Positions 18,852 to 29,288 of a stretch of DNA of 64,000 bases are shown in pieces. The stretch comes from Candidatus Nitrotoga sp. MKT (GTDB taxonomy: Bacteria > Pseudomonadota > Gammaproteobacteria > Burkholderiales > Gallionellaceae). The notes under the pieces were generated by a model. The model was not told the origin of the DNA. It saw only the letters and a list, made by a program, of their open reading frames with translations, and made no database searches. How positions within the stretch are numbered: the stretch's first letter is position 1; every line of letters starts with the position of its first letter. The position numbers and the translations under genes are program-made. Location: positions 62,001 through 126,000 of the forward strand of contig QFXH01000005.1 of NCBI GenBank assembly GCA_003402345.1, given 5' to 3'.

Positions 18852-19324
18852 GATTGTTCCCCGCCTCTTTTTCCAGACAACAGCGATGCTGCGCGGGCAT
18901 GGTCATCTGTGCTCAGGGCGGGCGCTTGCTGCATCATTTTGCGGCGCTGGCGCAGAATAACAAAGAGCACGCCTATCCCCACGACTAGTAGTAAAAGAGG
19001 ACCGAACCAGAGCAACCAGGTGGTTGATTTCACTAATGGGCTGAACAGAACGAATTCACCATAGCGCTTGACCATGTAATCTAATATTTCTTGCTCTGAT
19101 TGTCCTTGCTGTAGCTTCTCGCGTACTTGATTTTTAAGGTCAACCGCGAGCTCTGCATTGGAATCGGCAATCGTTTGGTTTTGACAGACCAGGCAGCGAA
19201 GATGTGCAGACAGATCCATAACGCGTTTTTCCAGTACAGGATCGTCCTTCTTAATCACGGCCTGATCAGCATGAGCCAGTGGCATTAAAAGCAACAGTAC
19301 AAGAAAGAGAAATCTGTTATGCAC
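18848..19324 (-). CDS. ccmH: cytochrome c maturation protein CcmH
   Basis: A 158-residue periplasmic thiol-redox protein that reduces apocytochrome cysteines. It has a signal peptide (residues 1-19), the LRCLVCQNQTIADSNAELA segment with the CxxC pair, the CcmH helix bundle (VREKLQQGQSEQEILDYM), and a C-terminal membrane helix (~105-125). GTG start. It overlaps ccmG by 8 bp upstream and ccmI by 4 bp downstream. Confidence 0.95.
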   Translation of the reverse strand: MHNRFLFLVLLLLMPLAHADQAVIKKDDPVLEKRVMDLSAHLRCLVCQNQTIADSNAELAVDLKNQVREKLQQGQSEQEILDYMVKRYGEFVLFSPLVKSTTWLLWFGPLLLLVVGIGVLFVILRQRRKMMQQAPALSTDDHARAASLLSGKRGGEQS

Positions 19325-19844
19325 CGTTCAACTCCTTAACGAGAGGAATGAGTTTGTTCTGTATGAGTTCAGGCGTGAGCGCCCCGATAAATTTGTGACG
19401 GATGAGACCTGATTTATCGATGACAAACGTTTCCGGCACACCATAGACACCCCAGTCGATGCCAACATTGCCTTCTCGGTCATAGGCTGACAGGGTGTAG
19501 GGGTCACCTGAATTTTTTAACAAAGCTAAACCATCATCGCGATTGTCTTTGTAATTAAGCCCATAAATCGGTACCAATTTTTGCCGTTCCAACTCTACCA
19601 ATAGAGGATGCTCTTGGCGGCAAGTCACACACCACGAGGCCCAGACGTTAAGCAACCAAACCTTGCCGCGCAAGTCCTCCGGCCCAATAGTTTTAGCGGC
19701 GTCGTGAAGTTGTGGCAGCCGAAAAGTTGGTGCTATTTTATTGATTAAAGGCGATGGCACTTCTCTGGGATTGAGTGTGAGTCCGATCCACAAGAAAATA
19801 ACGAGAACAATAAAAGCCCCGAGAGGAAGAAGAAAACGGTTCAT
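19317..19844 (-). CDS. ccmG: thiol:disulfide interchange protein CcmG/DsbE
   Basis: A 175-residue membrane-anchored thioredoxin-like protein that keeps the cytochrome maturation thiols reduced. Its N-terminal membrane helix is at residues 4-24. The active site is WASWCVTCRQEHP, followed by the family insert GLNYKDNRDDGLALL and the cis-proline loop YGVPETFVID. It lies 11 bp after ccmF and overlaps ccmH by 8 bp, so the four ccm genes form one transcript. Confidence 0.95.
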   Translation of the reverse strand: MNRFLLPLGAFIVLVIFLWIGLTLNPREVPSPLINKIAPTFRLPQLHDAAKTIGPEDLRGKVWLLNVWASWCVTCRQEHPLLVELERQKLVPIYGLNYKDNRDDGLALLKNSGDPYTLSAYDREGNVGIDWGVYGVPETFVIDKSGLIRHKFIGALTPELIQNKLIPLVKELNGA

Positions 19845-19855
19845 TGGCTTCCCTT

Positions 19856-21808
19856 TCAGCGCTGTGCGGGTGGTTTTAATGGCAGGCGATAGCGACGGTC
19901 ACTTACTGCCAGCAGACCGCCAAAGGCCATGATTAAACATCCGCTCCAAATCCAGTTAACCATAGGTTTATGCTGGATACGCATAACCCACTCGTCCCTA
20001 CTGATTTGCTCTCCAAGCGCAACATAAAGGTCGCGGAACAGGCTCGTGTAAATAGCTCCTTCAGTCATAGCTGAATCCTGCATGGTATAAAGGCGCTTTT
20101 CAGGGTAGAGCGTATCTATCTTCGCTCCATCCAGAGTTACTTCCAGCGTGCCACGAATTCCGCTGTAATTCGGCCCTTTCATTTTCTCCATGGCAAGCAA
20201 GCGAAAAGCGTATCCATCCAGCGTGGTCACGTCACCCACACGCAGACGCATTTCACTGCTGGTTTCATAGCCCTTGACCAGAGTCACGCCGAGAATAAAC
20301 ACGCCAATTCCAGCATGGGCGAGCAGCATGCCGTAAGTGGAGCGAGATGTGCCGCGCAACGTTGTCCAAGTGCTCCCGCTAGTGGATCCTCGCACCCGTG
20401 TGATTAGGTAGGCCATGCTTGTGAGTAATGCCCACATTCCTAAGGACGTCCCGGCTATTACCGGCGCCGTCCAGCGTCCGAACCAGAACGGCACAAGCAT
20501 GCCTAATGCCACACTCACGATAAACCACGGCAGCAGATGCTTAATTACTTTTGCCAGGCTGGCCTGCTGCCATGGTGTGCGTGGTCCGATGCCCATCAAG
20601 AAAACGGCAATCGCCATGATAGGCGCAAAGACAGCTTCAAAATAAGGTGGTCCGACTGAAATTTTACCCAGATTCAATGCATCTAAAAATAAAGGGTAGA
20701 GCGTACCAAGAAATACTGCGCCAGCGGCGGCGACCAGTAGCACATTGTTCAAAAGTAGCATCGACTCACGTGAAATTAATTCGAATCCGCTGCCCAGTCC
20801 CACTTTTGGCGCACGCCATGCAAATAGCACAAGCGAACTGCCGACCACGATACTCAGGAATGCCAAAATAAAAAGTCCACGCGCTGGATCTGCAGCGAAA
20901 GAATGTACGGAGGTTAGCACTCCGGAACGCACAAGAAAGGTTCCGAGGAGGCTTAAAGAGAAAGCGATAATTGCCAGCAATACTGTCCAGTTTTTGAACG
21001 CACCGCGCTTTTCCGTTACTGCCAGAGAGTGGATTAGTGCAGTGCCCACCAGCCAGGGCATGAACGAAGCATTCTCGACCGGATCCCAAAACCACCAGCC
21101 GCCCCAGCCCAGCTCATAATAAGCCCACCAGCTACCTAGCATGATGCCCAGAGTAAGAAACATCCACGCCACTGTGGTCCATGGACGTGACCAGCGTGCC
21201 CAAGTTGCATCAAGCTTGCCGCCGATCAATGCCGCGATGGCAAAAGAAAAGGCCACCGAGAAGCCTACATAACCCATATATAGCAAGGGCGGGTGGAATA
21301 TCATGCCGGGATCTTGTAGCAAAGGATTCAGGTCACGGCCATCCATTGCGGCTGGAAGCAGGCGTTCAAAGGGATTGGAGGTGAATAATGTGAAAGAAAG
21401 GAAGCCAACACTGATTAGCCCCATCACGCCTAATACGCGTGCCAACATTTCCTCCGGTAGACGCTTGCTGAACAGCGTTACCGCCAGCATCCACCCTCCG
21501 AGCATCAGCATCCATAAGAGTAGCGAACCTTCATGTCCACCCCACACCGCAGCGATGCGGTATTGAACCGGCAATAATGAGTTTGAGTGTGCGGCAACGT
21601 ACTTAACCGAGAAGTCGTTGGTAACAAAAGTATAAACAAGGCAGCCAAAGGCAATCACAATAAAAGCTAGTTGTCCGCGAGCTACCGGGCGGGCGAGTGC
21701 CATCAGCCGCCGATTGCCGCGCATGCTACCGGTTATAGGCAGTACGCCGAGCATGAGCGCCAGCACGAGCGCCAGCATGAGGGAAAAATTACCGATCTCG
21801 GGTATCAC
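19856..21808 (-). CDS. ccmF: haem lyase CcmF
   Basis: A 650-residue multi-spanning membrane protein that attaches haem to apocytochrome c. The WWD haem-handling motif is GWGGWWFWDPVENASFMPW, and HEGSLLLWMLML is the second conserved block. About 14 or 15 hydrophobic segments are visible. GTG start with GGAGG upstream. It opens the ccmFGHI operon; ccmABCDE are not adjacent, as 286 bp without a gene precede it, so they must lie elsewhere if present. Confidence 0.95.
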   Translation of the reverse strand: MIPEIGNFSLMLALVLALMLGVLPITGSMRGNRRLMALARPVARGQLAFIVIAFGCLVYTFVTNDFSVKYVAAHSNSLLPVQYRIAAVWGGHEGSLLLWMLMLGGWMLAVTLFSKRLPEEMLARVLGVMGLISVGFLSFTLFTSNPFERLLPAAMDGRDLNPLLQDPGMIFHPPLLYMGYVGFSVAFSFAIAALIGGKLDATWARWSRPWTTVAWMFLTLGIMLGSWWAYYELGWGGWWFWDPVENASFMPWLVGTALIHSLAVTEKRGAFKNWTVLLAIIAFSLSLLGTFLVRSGVLTSVHSFAADPARGLFILAFLSIVVGSSLVLFAWRAPKVGLGSGFELISRESMLLLNNVLLVAAAGAVFLGTLYPLFLDALNLGKISVGPPYFEAVFAPIMAIAVFLMGIGPRTPWQQASLAKVIKHLLPWFIVSVALGMLVPFWFGRWTAPVIAGTSLGMWALLTSMAYLITRVRGSTSGSTWTTLRGTSRSTYGMLLAHAGIGVFILGVTLVKGYETSSEMRLRVGDVTTLDGYAFRLLAMEKMKGPNYSGIRGTLEVTLDGAKIDTLYPEKRLYTMQDSAMTEGAIYTSLFRDLYVALGEQISRDEWVMRIQHKPMVNWIWSGCLIMAFGGLLAVSDRRYRLPLKPPAQR

Positions 21809-22094
21809 TTTCCTCCCCCTTGTCCGCTATAAACGCAACCAACCGCTATCCATGTATTTGATTCGGTCTTGCCCGGTGTTGGTAATTTGTTCATTAGCTT
21901 CATTTTTCCAAATTTTAAGAATTAAATTTAATAAACAGATACGTCCTTAAAGTTCCGCATCATATGTCTCTTAATGAAAGGGACACAGCCTTTGATTTTA
22001 ACATGGACATTCTAGTTTCTTTAAAACAACTTCGAGTAAGACCACTGTTCGTGCTAAAGTATAAGTGACGCTTGTGCCATCGCCTTCGAAATGC

Positions 22095-22886
22095 TTAAGG
22101 AGACACGCTATCGTTAAGACTAATATTGTATTCCACTGTTAGTGGCGCATGGTCACTAAAGCGTTGTTCCAGGTAGATGTTGGCTGACCGAGCGGACCGT
22201 GCAATACCCGGCGTGGCAATGTGGTAGTCAATACGCCAACCTACGTTTTTTGCCCAAGCTTGGCCGCGATTTGACCACCATGTGTAAGCTTCCAATTCGG
22301 GATGCAGGTGACGGAACACATCTACGAACCTAACTTCATCAAATAGTTCAGTAAGCCAGGCACGTTCCTCTGGCAAAAAGCCGGAGTTCTTACGGTTACC
22401 GCGCCAATTTTTCAAATCTTTTTCGGTGTGGGCTATGTTCCAGTCGCCGCATAACAATACCTCACGTCCACTGGCGTGAAGTTCACGCAGATGCGACATG
22501 AAGGCAGCCATAAACTGAAATTTAACCGTCTGGCGCACTTCACCGCTAGAACCGGAGGGAAGGTAAAGCGACACGACACTCAAGTTGCCGAACCGCGTTT
22601 CAATATAACGCCCTTCGCTGTCAAATTCAGGTATGCCTAACCCTTCTATTACTATTTGCGGCTTTTGCCTGCAATAGATACCCACGCCGCTATAACCCTT
22701 CTTTTCGGCATAGTGGAAATAGCCGTGGTAACCGGATGGGGCTAACATTTCCGGTGTCATGTCAGTGGCTTGCGCTTTGAGTTCCTGCACACAGACAATG
22801 TCGGCATCTTGCTGCGCCAGCCATGGCAACAATCCCTTGCTACAGGCAGAACGAATCCCGTTGAGGTTAATGCTGATAACGCGCAC
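22095..22886 (-). CDS. xth: exodeoxyribonuclease III
   Basis: A 263-residue AP endonuclease/3'-exonuclease for base-excision repair. Motifs: ISINLNGIRSA, CVQELKAQ with the metal-binding glutamate, CGDWNIAHTEKDLKNW (Asp, Asn), and the catalytic SDHAPLTVEY near the C-terminus. GTG start with GGAG seven bases upstream. It is divergent from pyrE with 67 bp between the starts, an arrangement common in beta-proteobacteria. Confidence 0.93.
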   Translation of the reverse strand: MRVISINLNGIRSACSKGLLPWLAQQDADIVCVQELKAQATDMTPEMLAPSGYHGYFHYAEKKGYSGVGIYCRQKPQIVIEGLGIPEFDSEGRYIETRFGNLSVVSLYLPSGSSGEVRQTVKFQFMAAFMSHLRELHASGREVLLCGDWNIAHTEKDLKNWRGNRKNSGFLPEERAWLTELFDEVRFVDVFRHLHPELEAYTWWSNRGQAWAKNVGWRIDYHIATPGIARSARSANIYLEQRFSDHAPLTVEYNISLNDSVSP

Positions 22887-22953
22887 TAAAATTCTCCATA
22901 GGCAAAGCTTGTAATTATAATGGCGGCACGTTTAAATTTTTGATCTATCTGCC

Positions 22954-23619
22954 ATGTCTAATTTCCGCCAGGATTTCATCCATTTCGCCATTAAGCAAGA
23001 GGTATTGTGTTTCGGTGAATTCAAAACTAAGGCTGGCCGCTTATCGCCCTATTTTTTTAATGCGGGTCTGTTTAATGATGGTAAATCATTGAAAGAGCTC
23101 ACACAGTTTTATGCGCAGGCCATCCTGTTCTCAAAAATTCCCTTCGATATGCTCTATGGCCCTGCTTACAAAGGTATACCGCTCGCGGCGGGAACGGCCA
23201 TTGCACTGGCTGAAAAAAACCGCAATGTGCCTTACTGCTTCAACCGCAAGGAAGCAAAAGACCATGGTGAAGGCGGTAGCACCGTAGGAGCAAAACTACA
23301 GGGGCGAGTACTGATTATCGATGATGTTATTTCCGCCGGCACCTCGGTTCGGGAATCTATCACTTTAATCCGAGCGGCGGGTGCAACACCCTGTGGTGTG
23401 GTGATTGCACTGGATCGCATGGAGCTGGGACAACAAACTCAACAGCATGGAAATGAACTATCCGCGGCACAGGAAGTAGAACGTAATTATGGTATTCCAG
23501 TAGTGGCAATTGCCACATTAAACGATTTGCTTGGTTATTTGCAGGATAATCCCGCGATGGCGCAGAATCTGCAAGCAGTACAATCCTACCGTGATCGTTA
23601 TGGAATAAAACGTAAATAA
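22954..23619 (+). CDS. pyrE: orotate phosphoribosyltransferase
   Basis: A pyrimidine-synthesis enzyme joining orotate to PRPP. 221 residues. The PRPP-binding loop is [18 protein letters not shown], the flexible catalytic loop region is [13 protein letters not shown], and [19 protein letters not shown] precedes it. It is followed one base later by the DUF4124 gene. Confidence 0.95.
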   Translation: MSNFRQDFIHFAIKQEVLCFGEFKTKAGRLSPYFFNAGLFNDGKSLKELTQFYAQAILFSKIPFDMLYGPAYKGIPLAAGTAIALAEKNRNVPYCFNRKEAKDHGEGGSTVGAKLQGRVLIIDDVISAGTSVRESITLIRAAGATPCGVVIALDRMELGQQTQQHGNELSAAQEVERNYGIPVVAIATLNDLLGYLQDNPAMAQNLQAVQSYRDRYGIKRK

Positions 23620-23620
23620 G

Positions 23621-24238
23621 ATGAAAATTTTTAGTGCATGTTTGGTGTTGATTGTAGTCGGCTTCAGTACAGCAGTTGAGGCGAAACTATATAAGTGGGT
23701 GGACGATAAGGGCGTGACCCATTACGGCGAAGTCATCCCTCCAGAATATACCAACAAAAGTAATGCTCTATTAAGCGATAAGGGGCGTTTGATCAAACGA
23801 AATGAGGAAATAAATAATAAAGATCAGTTTGTCAATGAGCAGGATGAGGCCAAAAAACGTATTGAGAATGAAGCCAAGTTTGAACTAAGCCGCAAAGACA
23901 AGGCGTTGCAGAATACTTTTAGTAACGAGAAAGAAATTGACTTGGCTCGGGATCGCAACCTACATCAAGTAGAATCACTTATCAGCAGCATACAGTCACT
24001 GCAAAGAGCAGCCCGAGAGAGCTTGAAGAGTTATCAGCAGGAAGCAGAGGGAATAAAGCGCGCTGGCAGAAAGCTTCCCGTTTCATTGCAAGCCGATATT
24101 ACTGAGGGCGAGAATAAATTAGCTAAATTGCAACTAGACTTGGTCAAAGCTCAAGAAAAAGCAGCTTCGGTTAAAGCGAGTTATGAAGCTGACAAGATGC
24201 GCTTCCGTAAGCTGAATGGAAGCGCCAAAAATAAGTAA
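23621..24238 (+). CDS. secreted DUF4124-domain protein
   Basis: 205 residues. A signal peptide (1-21, ending VEA) is followed by a short DUF4124 domain (AKLYKWVDDKGVTHYGE), then a long charged, coiled-coil-like region (residues ~60-200, rich in Lys, Glu and Ala). The function is unknown; such proteins are common periplasmic proteins of beta- and gamma-proteobacteria. It begins one base after the pyrE stop and is probably co-transcribed. Confidence 0.8.
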   Translation: MKIFSACLVLIVVGFSTAVEAKLYKWVDDKGVTHYGEVIPPEYTNKSNALLSDKGRLIKRNEEINNKDQFVNEQDEAKKRIENEAKFELSRKDKALQNTFSNEKEIDLARDRNLHQVESLISSIQSLQRAARESLKSYQQEAEGIKRAGRKLPVSLQADITEGENKLAKLQLDLVKAQEKAASVKASYEADKMRFRKLNGSAKNK

Positions 24239-24443
24239 GGGACATCTAAAATTTCTTATTCCCCCTCCAACTTTCTGCATGGTGACGTATGGGGTGGGCT
24301 GAAAATAAAGTCCAACATTGCTGTGTTATGATAGTAAAAACAGGGGGCTAATAGAAGGCTAGTCTAAGGAAAAATATAATTGCAATTTAGAGGAAGTGGA
24401 ACGAAGATGCCAGCAATATCGAAAATATTGGTGGGATGCCAAG

Positions 24444-25070
24444 TTATACCCAATATGCAGTCTGTGTCATTACCCTTGCGCTCATTTGCATCGCTACCTT
24501 TATAGGTAGTGGCAGTTCTGCACCTCCCAGCTGCACTGCAATATCCCTGTGCCGAGCCTCATCTGTGAGCATTTGCCAAATAACTGCACGGCTTTTTATA
24601 TCCCGCTCTGGCAATTTTTCCAAGTGACTTTGGAGATGCGCACCTACCTGTCGTTCTGTTTCCGCCATAAATCCAAGATTCCATTTATCACCTAGCAATC
24701 CAGCAAGCGCGCCGACAACCAAAGAACTTCCATACCAAATTGGATTAAACACGCTGAGATGGCTGCCTAACTCACGTACACGTCGCGATGTCCATGCTAA
24801 ATGCTCGGTCTCTTCATTTGCTGCCTGTTGCAAGTCCTGCTGTACCACAGGGTCGCGCGCCGTCAGCGCTTGCCCTTGATATAAGGCTTGAGCGCAAATT
24901 TCACCGCTATGATTTATTCGCATCAGCGCTGCTGCATGCTTTTTTTCATTCTCGTCTAATGCTGTATCCGGCAAACCAGTGTCAGGAAAAGGCCGTGTAC
25001 TACGCGCTTCGCTAAATAGAGTGCGCAAGCTTTTGTCGAATTCAATAATCAAGCTGTCGAAACTCAACAC
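24444..25070 (-). CDS. coq7: demethoxyubiquinone hydroxylase Coq7
   Basis: A di-iron monooxygenase of ubiquinone synthesis, 208 residues. Iron ligands are in RINHSGEICAQALY, ANEETEHLAW and ETERQVGAHL, and in MLTDEARHRDIA. The start is placed at GTG 25070 because AAGGAG lies exactly six bases upstream; the ATG at 25094 would have this site inside the gene and no site of its own. The N-terminus then reads like other bacterial Coq7 proteins (LSFDSLIIEFDKSLRTL). Confidence 0.92.
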   Translation of the reverse strand: MLSFDSLIIEFDKSLRTLFSEARSTRPFPDTGLPDTALDENEKKHAAALMRINHSGEICAQALYQGQALTARDPVVQQDLQQAANEETEHLAWTSRRVRELGSHLSVFNPIWYGSSLVVGALAGLLGDKWNLGFMAETERQVGAHLQSHLEKLPERDIKSRAVIWQMLTDEARHRDIAVQLGGAELPLPIKVAMQMSARVMTQTAYWV

Positions 25071-25628
25071 AAATATCTCCTTGTACACGCTCATACCAAT
25101 CTCGATAGCGAGGGCTTTTTCTGAAAATTAAGGTTCCACCCTAAACTAGGGGACTCACGACAAACATTTTGCTTACTGATTTGACATATTTATGGCGAAG
25201 CGAGATTGTTTTCATGGCCAATTGCTTAGATAAACGATGAACATTAATTTTTTGGAGATGCGCCATCGCAATCCATGGGGATCGGCTCCATTAATACATC
25301 AAATAATGTCCAAGTAAAATTTAAAGCAAAAAGTGCCATCGCTGTGTATTTAACTGTAATTATGCTCAAATACATTCCAATTAGATCAGTAGCATTAGTA
25401 AAATGGTACGGATTCATATCTTGATGCTAGCATCTTACGATATCTAACTAAATATTAAAGCGGGATTCTAAAAAAAATTTTTCCGCTTGTATTGTGTTGC
25501 GATAATACAACAAGTGCCTTGCTTATCCGCTAAGCACTCTGTCAGAATACAGTCGGACTTCTCATAAGTGGTTTAAATTTGAGAGGTTTTCCCGGAAAAC
25601 CAATTTAGTAAATCAAGGAGAACATTTT
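25071..25628. other. intergenic region, porin promoter and leader
   Basis: 558 bp between the divergent coq7 and porin genes, AT-rich. An inverted repeat TTGTATT/AATACAA lies near 25488-25511. The porin leader ends in AAGGAG at 25615-25620. No gene is seen. Confidence 0.5.
25585..25601 (+). promoter_or_regulatory. perfect palindrome in porin leader
   Basis: GGTTTTCC (25585-25592) and GGAAAACC (25594-25601) are exact inverted repeats around one C. The site lies 27 bp before the porin ATG and about 13 bp before its ribosome site. In RNA it would form a compact hairpin at the edge of the initiation region; as DNA it could be an operator. Confidence 0.45.
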
Positions 25629-26717
25629 ATGAACATGAACAAGAGTTTAATTGCTCTCGCTGTTGCTGGGGTATTTACGTCCTCGGCTGCAATGGCCGCT
25701 GTAGAAGTTTACGGTCAAGCTAACGTATCGTACGATATCATTAACAATGATTCAAATAGAGACAGTCAAGGGGTCGCTAGTAATGGATCACGCTTTGGTT
25801 TGAAGGGCTCAGAAGATCTAGGTGGTGGCTTGTCCGCAATCTGGCAAATTGAAAACCAAATTGCGATTGGCGCAGGTTTGGGCGGCACAGAAAACCCAGG
25901 TTCTAATACAAGCATTGCTTTCCGTGATACCTTCGCTGGCCTGAAAAGCGATGCAGCTGGTACGTTAAGATTAGGGCGTTTCGATACACCCTATAAATTA
26001 GCAACTCGCGGCATGGACATGTTCCATAATACCCTCGCGGATAACCGTTCCTTGATGGGTCTCGGCCATGATGTGCGTGCAAGCAACTCTGTTGGTTTTA
26101 ACAGCTTGAATTACTCAGGTTTCAGTGCAGCGGCTTCTTATTTTGGCGATCAAGGCGGTACAGCACCTGGCTTTAATACGCCAACAAATGGTACAGCCAA
26201 CACTTTGTTCAATACGAATGAAGGCTTCTCTATTGCAGGTATGTACAACGCAGGTCCGTATTACGCCACTGCAGCTTATCAAAGTATCAGTAATGGTCTG
26301 TCAAATACAAACATAAGCACAGATGCTTGGAAAATTGGTGGGGGTTACTCGGTAGACGCCTTTGCGCTGAACGGTGTTTATGAAAGAATCAGCAACAGAA
26401 ATGGTTCTGGTAACGCTAGTGCTTGGTACCTGTCCGGTAAATACAATTTGACTTCAGCTGACGCGCTTAAACTAGCATATACAGATGTTAACCACCATGT
26501 TAATGAAGCTTCGAATTCAGGAGCTAAGCAATATTCTGTTGGCTACGATCACAAAATGAGCAATCGTACTACGCTGTATGCTTTGTACACTAAGCTGGAT
26601 AATGATCAAAATGGTAATTATCTGCTTGGCTGGAATAGTGCTAGCACTTCCGTTAGCAATGCAGGAATTGGTCAGTCACCTTCTGCTTTCTCAGCAGGTA
26701 TGAAACATTCGTTCTAA
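25629..26717 (+). CDS. general outer-membrane porin
   Basis: A 362-residue beta-proteobacterial porin (Porin_4 type) that forms a 16-strand trimeric diffusion channel. It has a signal peptide (1-23, ending AMA), mature start AVEVYGQANVSYD, RFGLKGSEDLGGGLSAIWQI, and LRLGRFDTPYKLATRGMDMF in the loop 3 region. It ends in a terminal phenylalanine (GMKHSF), the assembly signal. A strong AAGGAG ribosome site and a downstream terminator suggest a highly expressed single gene. Confidence 0.95.
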   Translation: MNMNKSLIALAVAGVFTSSAAMAAVEVYGQANVSYDIINNDSNRDSQGVASNGSRFGLKGSEDLGGGLSAIWQIENQIAIGAGLGGTENPGSNTSIAFRDTFAGLKSDAAGTLRLGRFDTPYKLATRGMDMFHNTLADNRSLMGLGHDVRASNSVGFNSLNYSGFSAAASYFGDQGGTAPGFNTPTNGTANTLFNTNEGFSIAGMYNAGPYYATAAYQSISNGLSNTNISTDAWKIGGGYSVDAFALNGVYERISNRNGSGNASAWYLSGKYNLTSADALKLAYTDVNHHVNEASNSGAKQYSVGYDHKMSNRTTLYALYTKLDNDQNGNYLLGWNSASTSVSNAGIGQSPSAFSAGMKHSF

Positions 26718-26756
26718 GCTATCTTTTTCGCGAGAAAACTAATAGTTTGATCATAA

Positions 26757-26784
26757 GCGGACACTTTCGGGTGTCCGTTTTTTT
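26757..26784 (+). terminator. rho-independent terminator of the porin gene
   Basis: CGGACAC (26758-26764), loop TTTCGG, GTGTCCG (26771-26777), followed by seven T residues. It lies 40 bp after the porin stop. Confidence 0.9.
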
Positions 26785-26996
26785 ATATTGATGCAATGTT
26801 GGTGACATACATCGATATTAATGTTTGAAAATTACCAATATTAACTATTTCCCGAGCAAGCTCTTACTTTTAGCTCCTCTGACCCATAGTTACTGGCTTG
26901 CTAATTCAAAAATGAGCTATCCACCTGGCTTATTCCAACAAAACTAGAGCAGTGTGTAGTTTAAAAAATAATCCACTACAGTTACACGCACGTATA

Positions 26997-27788
26997 TTAC
27001 AGCCCAAACAGTTGTGCTAATGCAACGCCTGGCTCAGTGGCACGCATAAATGCCTCACCCACTAAAAAAGTATTGACGTGATTATTGCGCATCAGTTGTA
27101 CATCTTCTGCTTGGAGGATGCCACTTTCGGTTACCACAATACGTTCTTGTGGAATGTGCGGTAATAAATCCAACGTGGTTTGCAGTGTTACCTCAAAAGT
27201 ACGCAAATTACGATTATTAATGCCAATAAGCGGAGTGGTGAGTTGCAAGGCCTCGTCCAATTCTGTTTTATTATGCACTTCTACCAGCACGCCTAATCCC
27301 AAGCTATGTGCTAAAGCCTCGAATTCTTGCATCTGCGCCAAACTTAATGCTGCCGCAATCAATAGGATACAGTCCGCTCCTAACGCACGTGCCTGATAAA
27401 TTTGGTAGGTATCCACCATGAAATCCTTGCGCAGCACCGGGATTGAACAAGCGCCCCGTGCTTCTTGCAGATATTCGGCACTGCCTTGAAAGAATTGCGT
27501 ATCGGTTAATACTGACAGGCAGGCCGCACCGTGATTCGCATAGCTAGCAGCAATTTCCGCCGGATGAAAATTCGCGCGCAACACACCTTTGCTCGGACTC
27601 GCTTTTTTAATTTCGGCTATCACTGCGGGCTGGTTTACTGTAATTTTTTTGCGAATTGCTTCGATGAAATCACGAGTGGGTGAGGCTTGTTCTGCCTTAG
27701 CGCGCATGGTTATCCATGAACATTCGGCTTTTGCGGCAGCAATTTCTTGCGCCTTGACAGTAAGAATTTTTTGCAGAATGTCAGACAT
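26997..27788 (-). CDS. trpC: indole-3-glycerol phosphate synthase
   Basis: A TIM-barrel enzyme of tryptophan synthesis, 264 residues. [52 protein letters not shown] and [16 protein letters not shown] are the family motifs and include the catalytic lysines and glutamates. The start is MSDILQKIL at 27788, with AGGG seven bases upstream; the frame is open further upstream but unsupported. trpD and trpG are not adjacent, unlike the usual trpGDC order, and proA is divergent. Confidence 0.94.
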   Translation of the reverse strand: MSDILQKILTVKAQEIAAAKAECSWITMRAKAEQASPTRDFIEAIRKKITVNQPAVIAEIKKASPSKGVLRANFHPAEIAASYANHGAACLSVLTDTQFFQGSAEYLQEARGACSIPVLRKDFMVDTYQIYQARALGADCILLIAAALSLAQMQEFEALAHSLGLGVLVEVHNKTELDEALQLTTPLIGINNRNLRTFEVTLQTTLDLLPHIPQERIVVTESGILQAEDVQLMRNNHVNTFLVGEAFMRATEPGVALAQLFGL

Positions 27789-27961
27789 GGCAGACCCTAA
27801 TATACAAGGTGCGTATTTTAACTTAAGTGCAATGGTAAAATGCGTACTTATAGATAGACAAAATGCAGCGATATCCGTCATCAATGAGACAGCTTTGTTG
27901 ACAATGATGGAGTCGCTGCGCTCTGCACACCTATTGGCTACACTTGAATTATGAGGTAAAA

Positions 27962-29221
27962 ATGGATGACATAAAAACATACATGCAACAGGTTGGGCAG
28001 GATGCCCGTGCCGCTTCGCGCATTATGGCGCAAGCTGGCACAGCGAAAAAAAATCGTGCCCTGGAAAATATTGCTGCCGCTATCCTGAGCAGTACCGCAC
28101 AACTCATTACGGCGAACGCCAAGGATACCGCTGCTGCGCGTGTTAACGGGTTGGATGTTGCCTCCATCGACCGTCTCACCCTAACTGAAAAATCCGTAAA
28201 AAGCATAGCAGAAGGGCTATTGCAGATAGCGGCCCTGCCGGATCTCATCGGTGAGATTAATGACCTGAAATATCGTCCTTCCGGCATCCAGGTGGGTAAG
28301 ATGCGTGTACCGCTTGGCGTTATCGGCATCATTTATGAATCCCGCCCAAATGTGACGGCTGATGCAGCAGGGCTGTGCCTGAAATCCGGCAATGCTGCCA
28401 TTTTACGCGGTGGCTCCGAGGCGATTCATTCCAATCAGGCAATTGCGGCATGCGTACATCAGGGGCTGCGCGAAGCTGGCTTGCCAGAAACTGCGGTGCA
28501 GGTGATCAGCACCACCGATCGTGCAGCAGTGGGCGAACTCATTACCATGCGGGAATACGTGGACGTGATTGTACCGCGTGGCGGAAAAAGTCTAATCGCG
28601 CGCATCTCGCAAGAAGCCCGTGTGCCGGTTATAAAGCACTTGGATGGTATCTGCCATGTATATATCGACGACGAGGCCGATTTAGAGAAAGCCATCCGTA
28701 TCGCCGATAACGCCAAAACTCAGCGTTACGGTGTGTGTAATACCATGGAAACCTTGTTGGTGGCTGTCAGTGTGGCGCCGCATGTGCTACCTCAATTATG
28801 TAAAATATATCTGGACAAGGGCGTGGAGCTGCGTGGTGATGAGGCCGCATGTAAACTCGTTACGCAAATGGCAATTGCTACAGAAGAAGATTGGCGCACC
28901 GAATATCTTGCGCCGATTTTGAGCGTGCGTGTGGTGGCTGGGCTGGATGATGCTATTACGCATATCAACACCTACGGATCACAGCACACAGACAGCATCG
29001 TGACTGAAAATTACACCAAGGCGATGCGTTTTTTACGCGAAGTGGATTCCAGCTCGGTCATGGTGAATGCTTCAACGCGCTTTGCCGATGGCTTTGAATA
29101 TGGATTAGGCGCGGAAATCGGGATATCCACGGACAAAATTCACGCGCGCGGCCCCGTAGGATTGGAAGGATTAACTTCGCAGAAGTTTATTGTATTGGGC
29201 AGCGGACAGGTAAGAAATTAG
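27962..29221 (+). CDS. proA: gamma-glutamyl phosphate reductase
   Basis: The second step of proline synthesis, reducing glutamyl-5-phosphate with NADPH. 419 residues from the ATG at 27962, which has GAGG just upstream; a TTG at 27944 in frame is less likely. Motifs: [35 protein letters not shown], and CNTMETLLV with the active-site cysteine. [10 protein letters not shown]-type C-terminal segment: [18 protein letters not shown]. proB is not in the window. Confidence 0.95.
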   Translation: MDDIKTYMQQVGQDARAASRIMAQAGTAKKNRALENIAAAILSSTAQLITANAKDTAAARVNGLDVASIDRLTLTEKSVKSIAEGLLQIAALPDLIGEINDLKYRPSGIQVGKMRVPLGVIGIIYESRPNVTADAAGLCLKSGNAAILRGGSEAIHSNQAIAACVHQGLREAGLPETAVQVISTTDRAAVGELITMREYVDVIVPRGGKSLIARISQEARVPVIKHLDGICHVYIDDEADLEKAIRIADNAKTQRYGVCNTMETLLVAVSVAPHVLPQLCKIYLDKGVELRGDEAACKLVTQMAIATEEDWRTEYLAPILSVRVVAGLDDAITHINTYGSQHTDSIVTENYTKAMRFLREVDSSSVMVNASTRFADGFEYGLGAEIGISTDKIHARGPVGLEGLTSQKFIVLGSGQVRN

Positions 29222-29288
29222 CAGGAAGGTTTTTCACCAAGAGTTTTTGTAGGACTGCACTTGCCTGAAATGATCACGAAAGAAAATT

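Noticed and set aside
24239-24255. MITE-end-like sequence after the DUF4124 gene
   Set aside because: Needs a gap to align and matches poorly compared with the lpdA and mpl sites.
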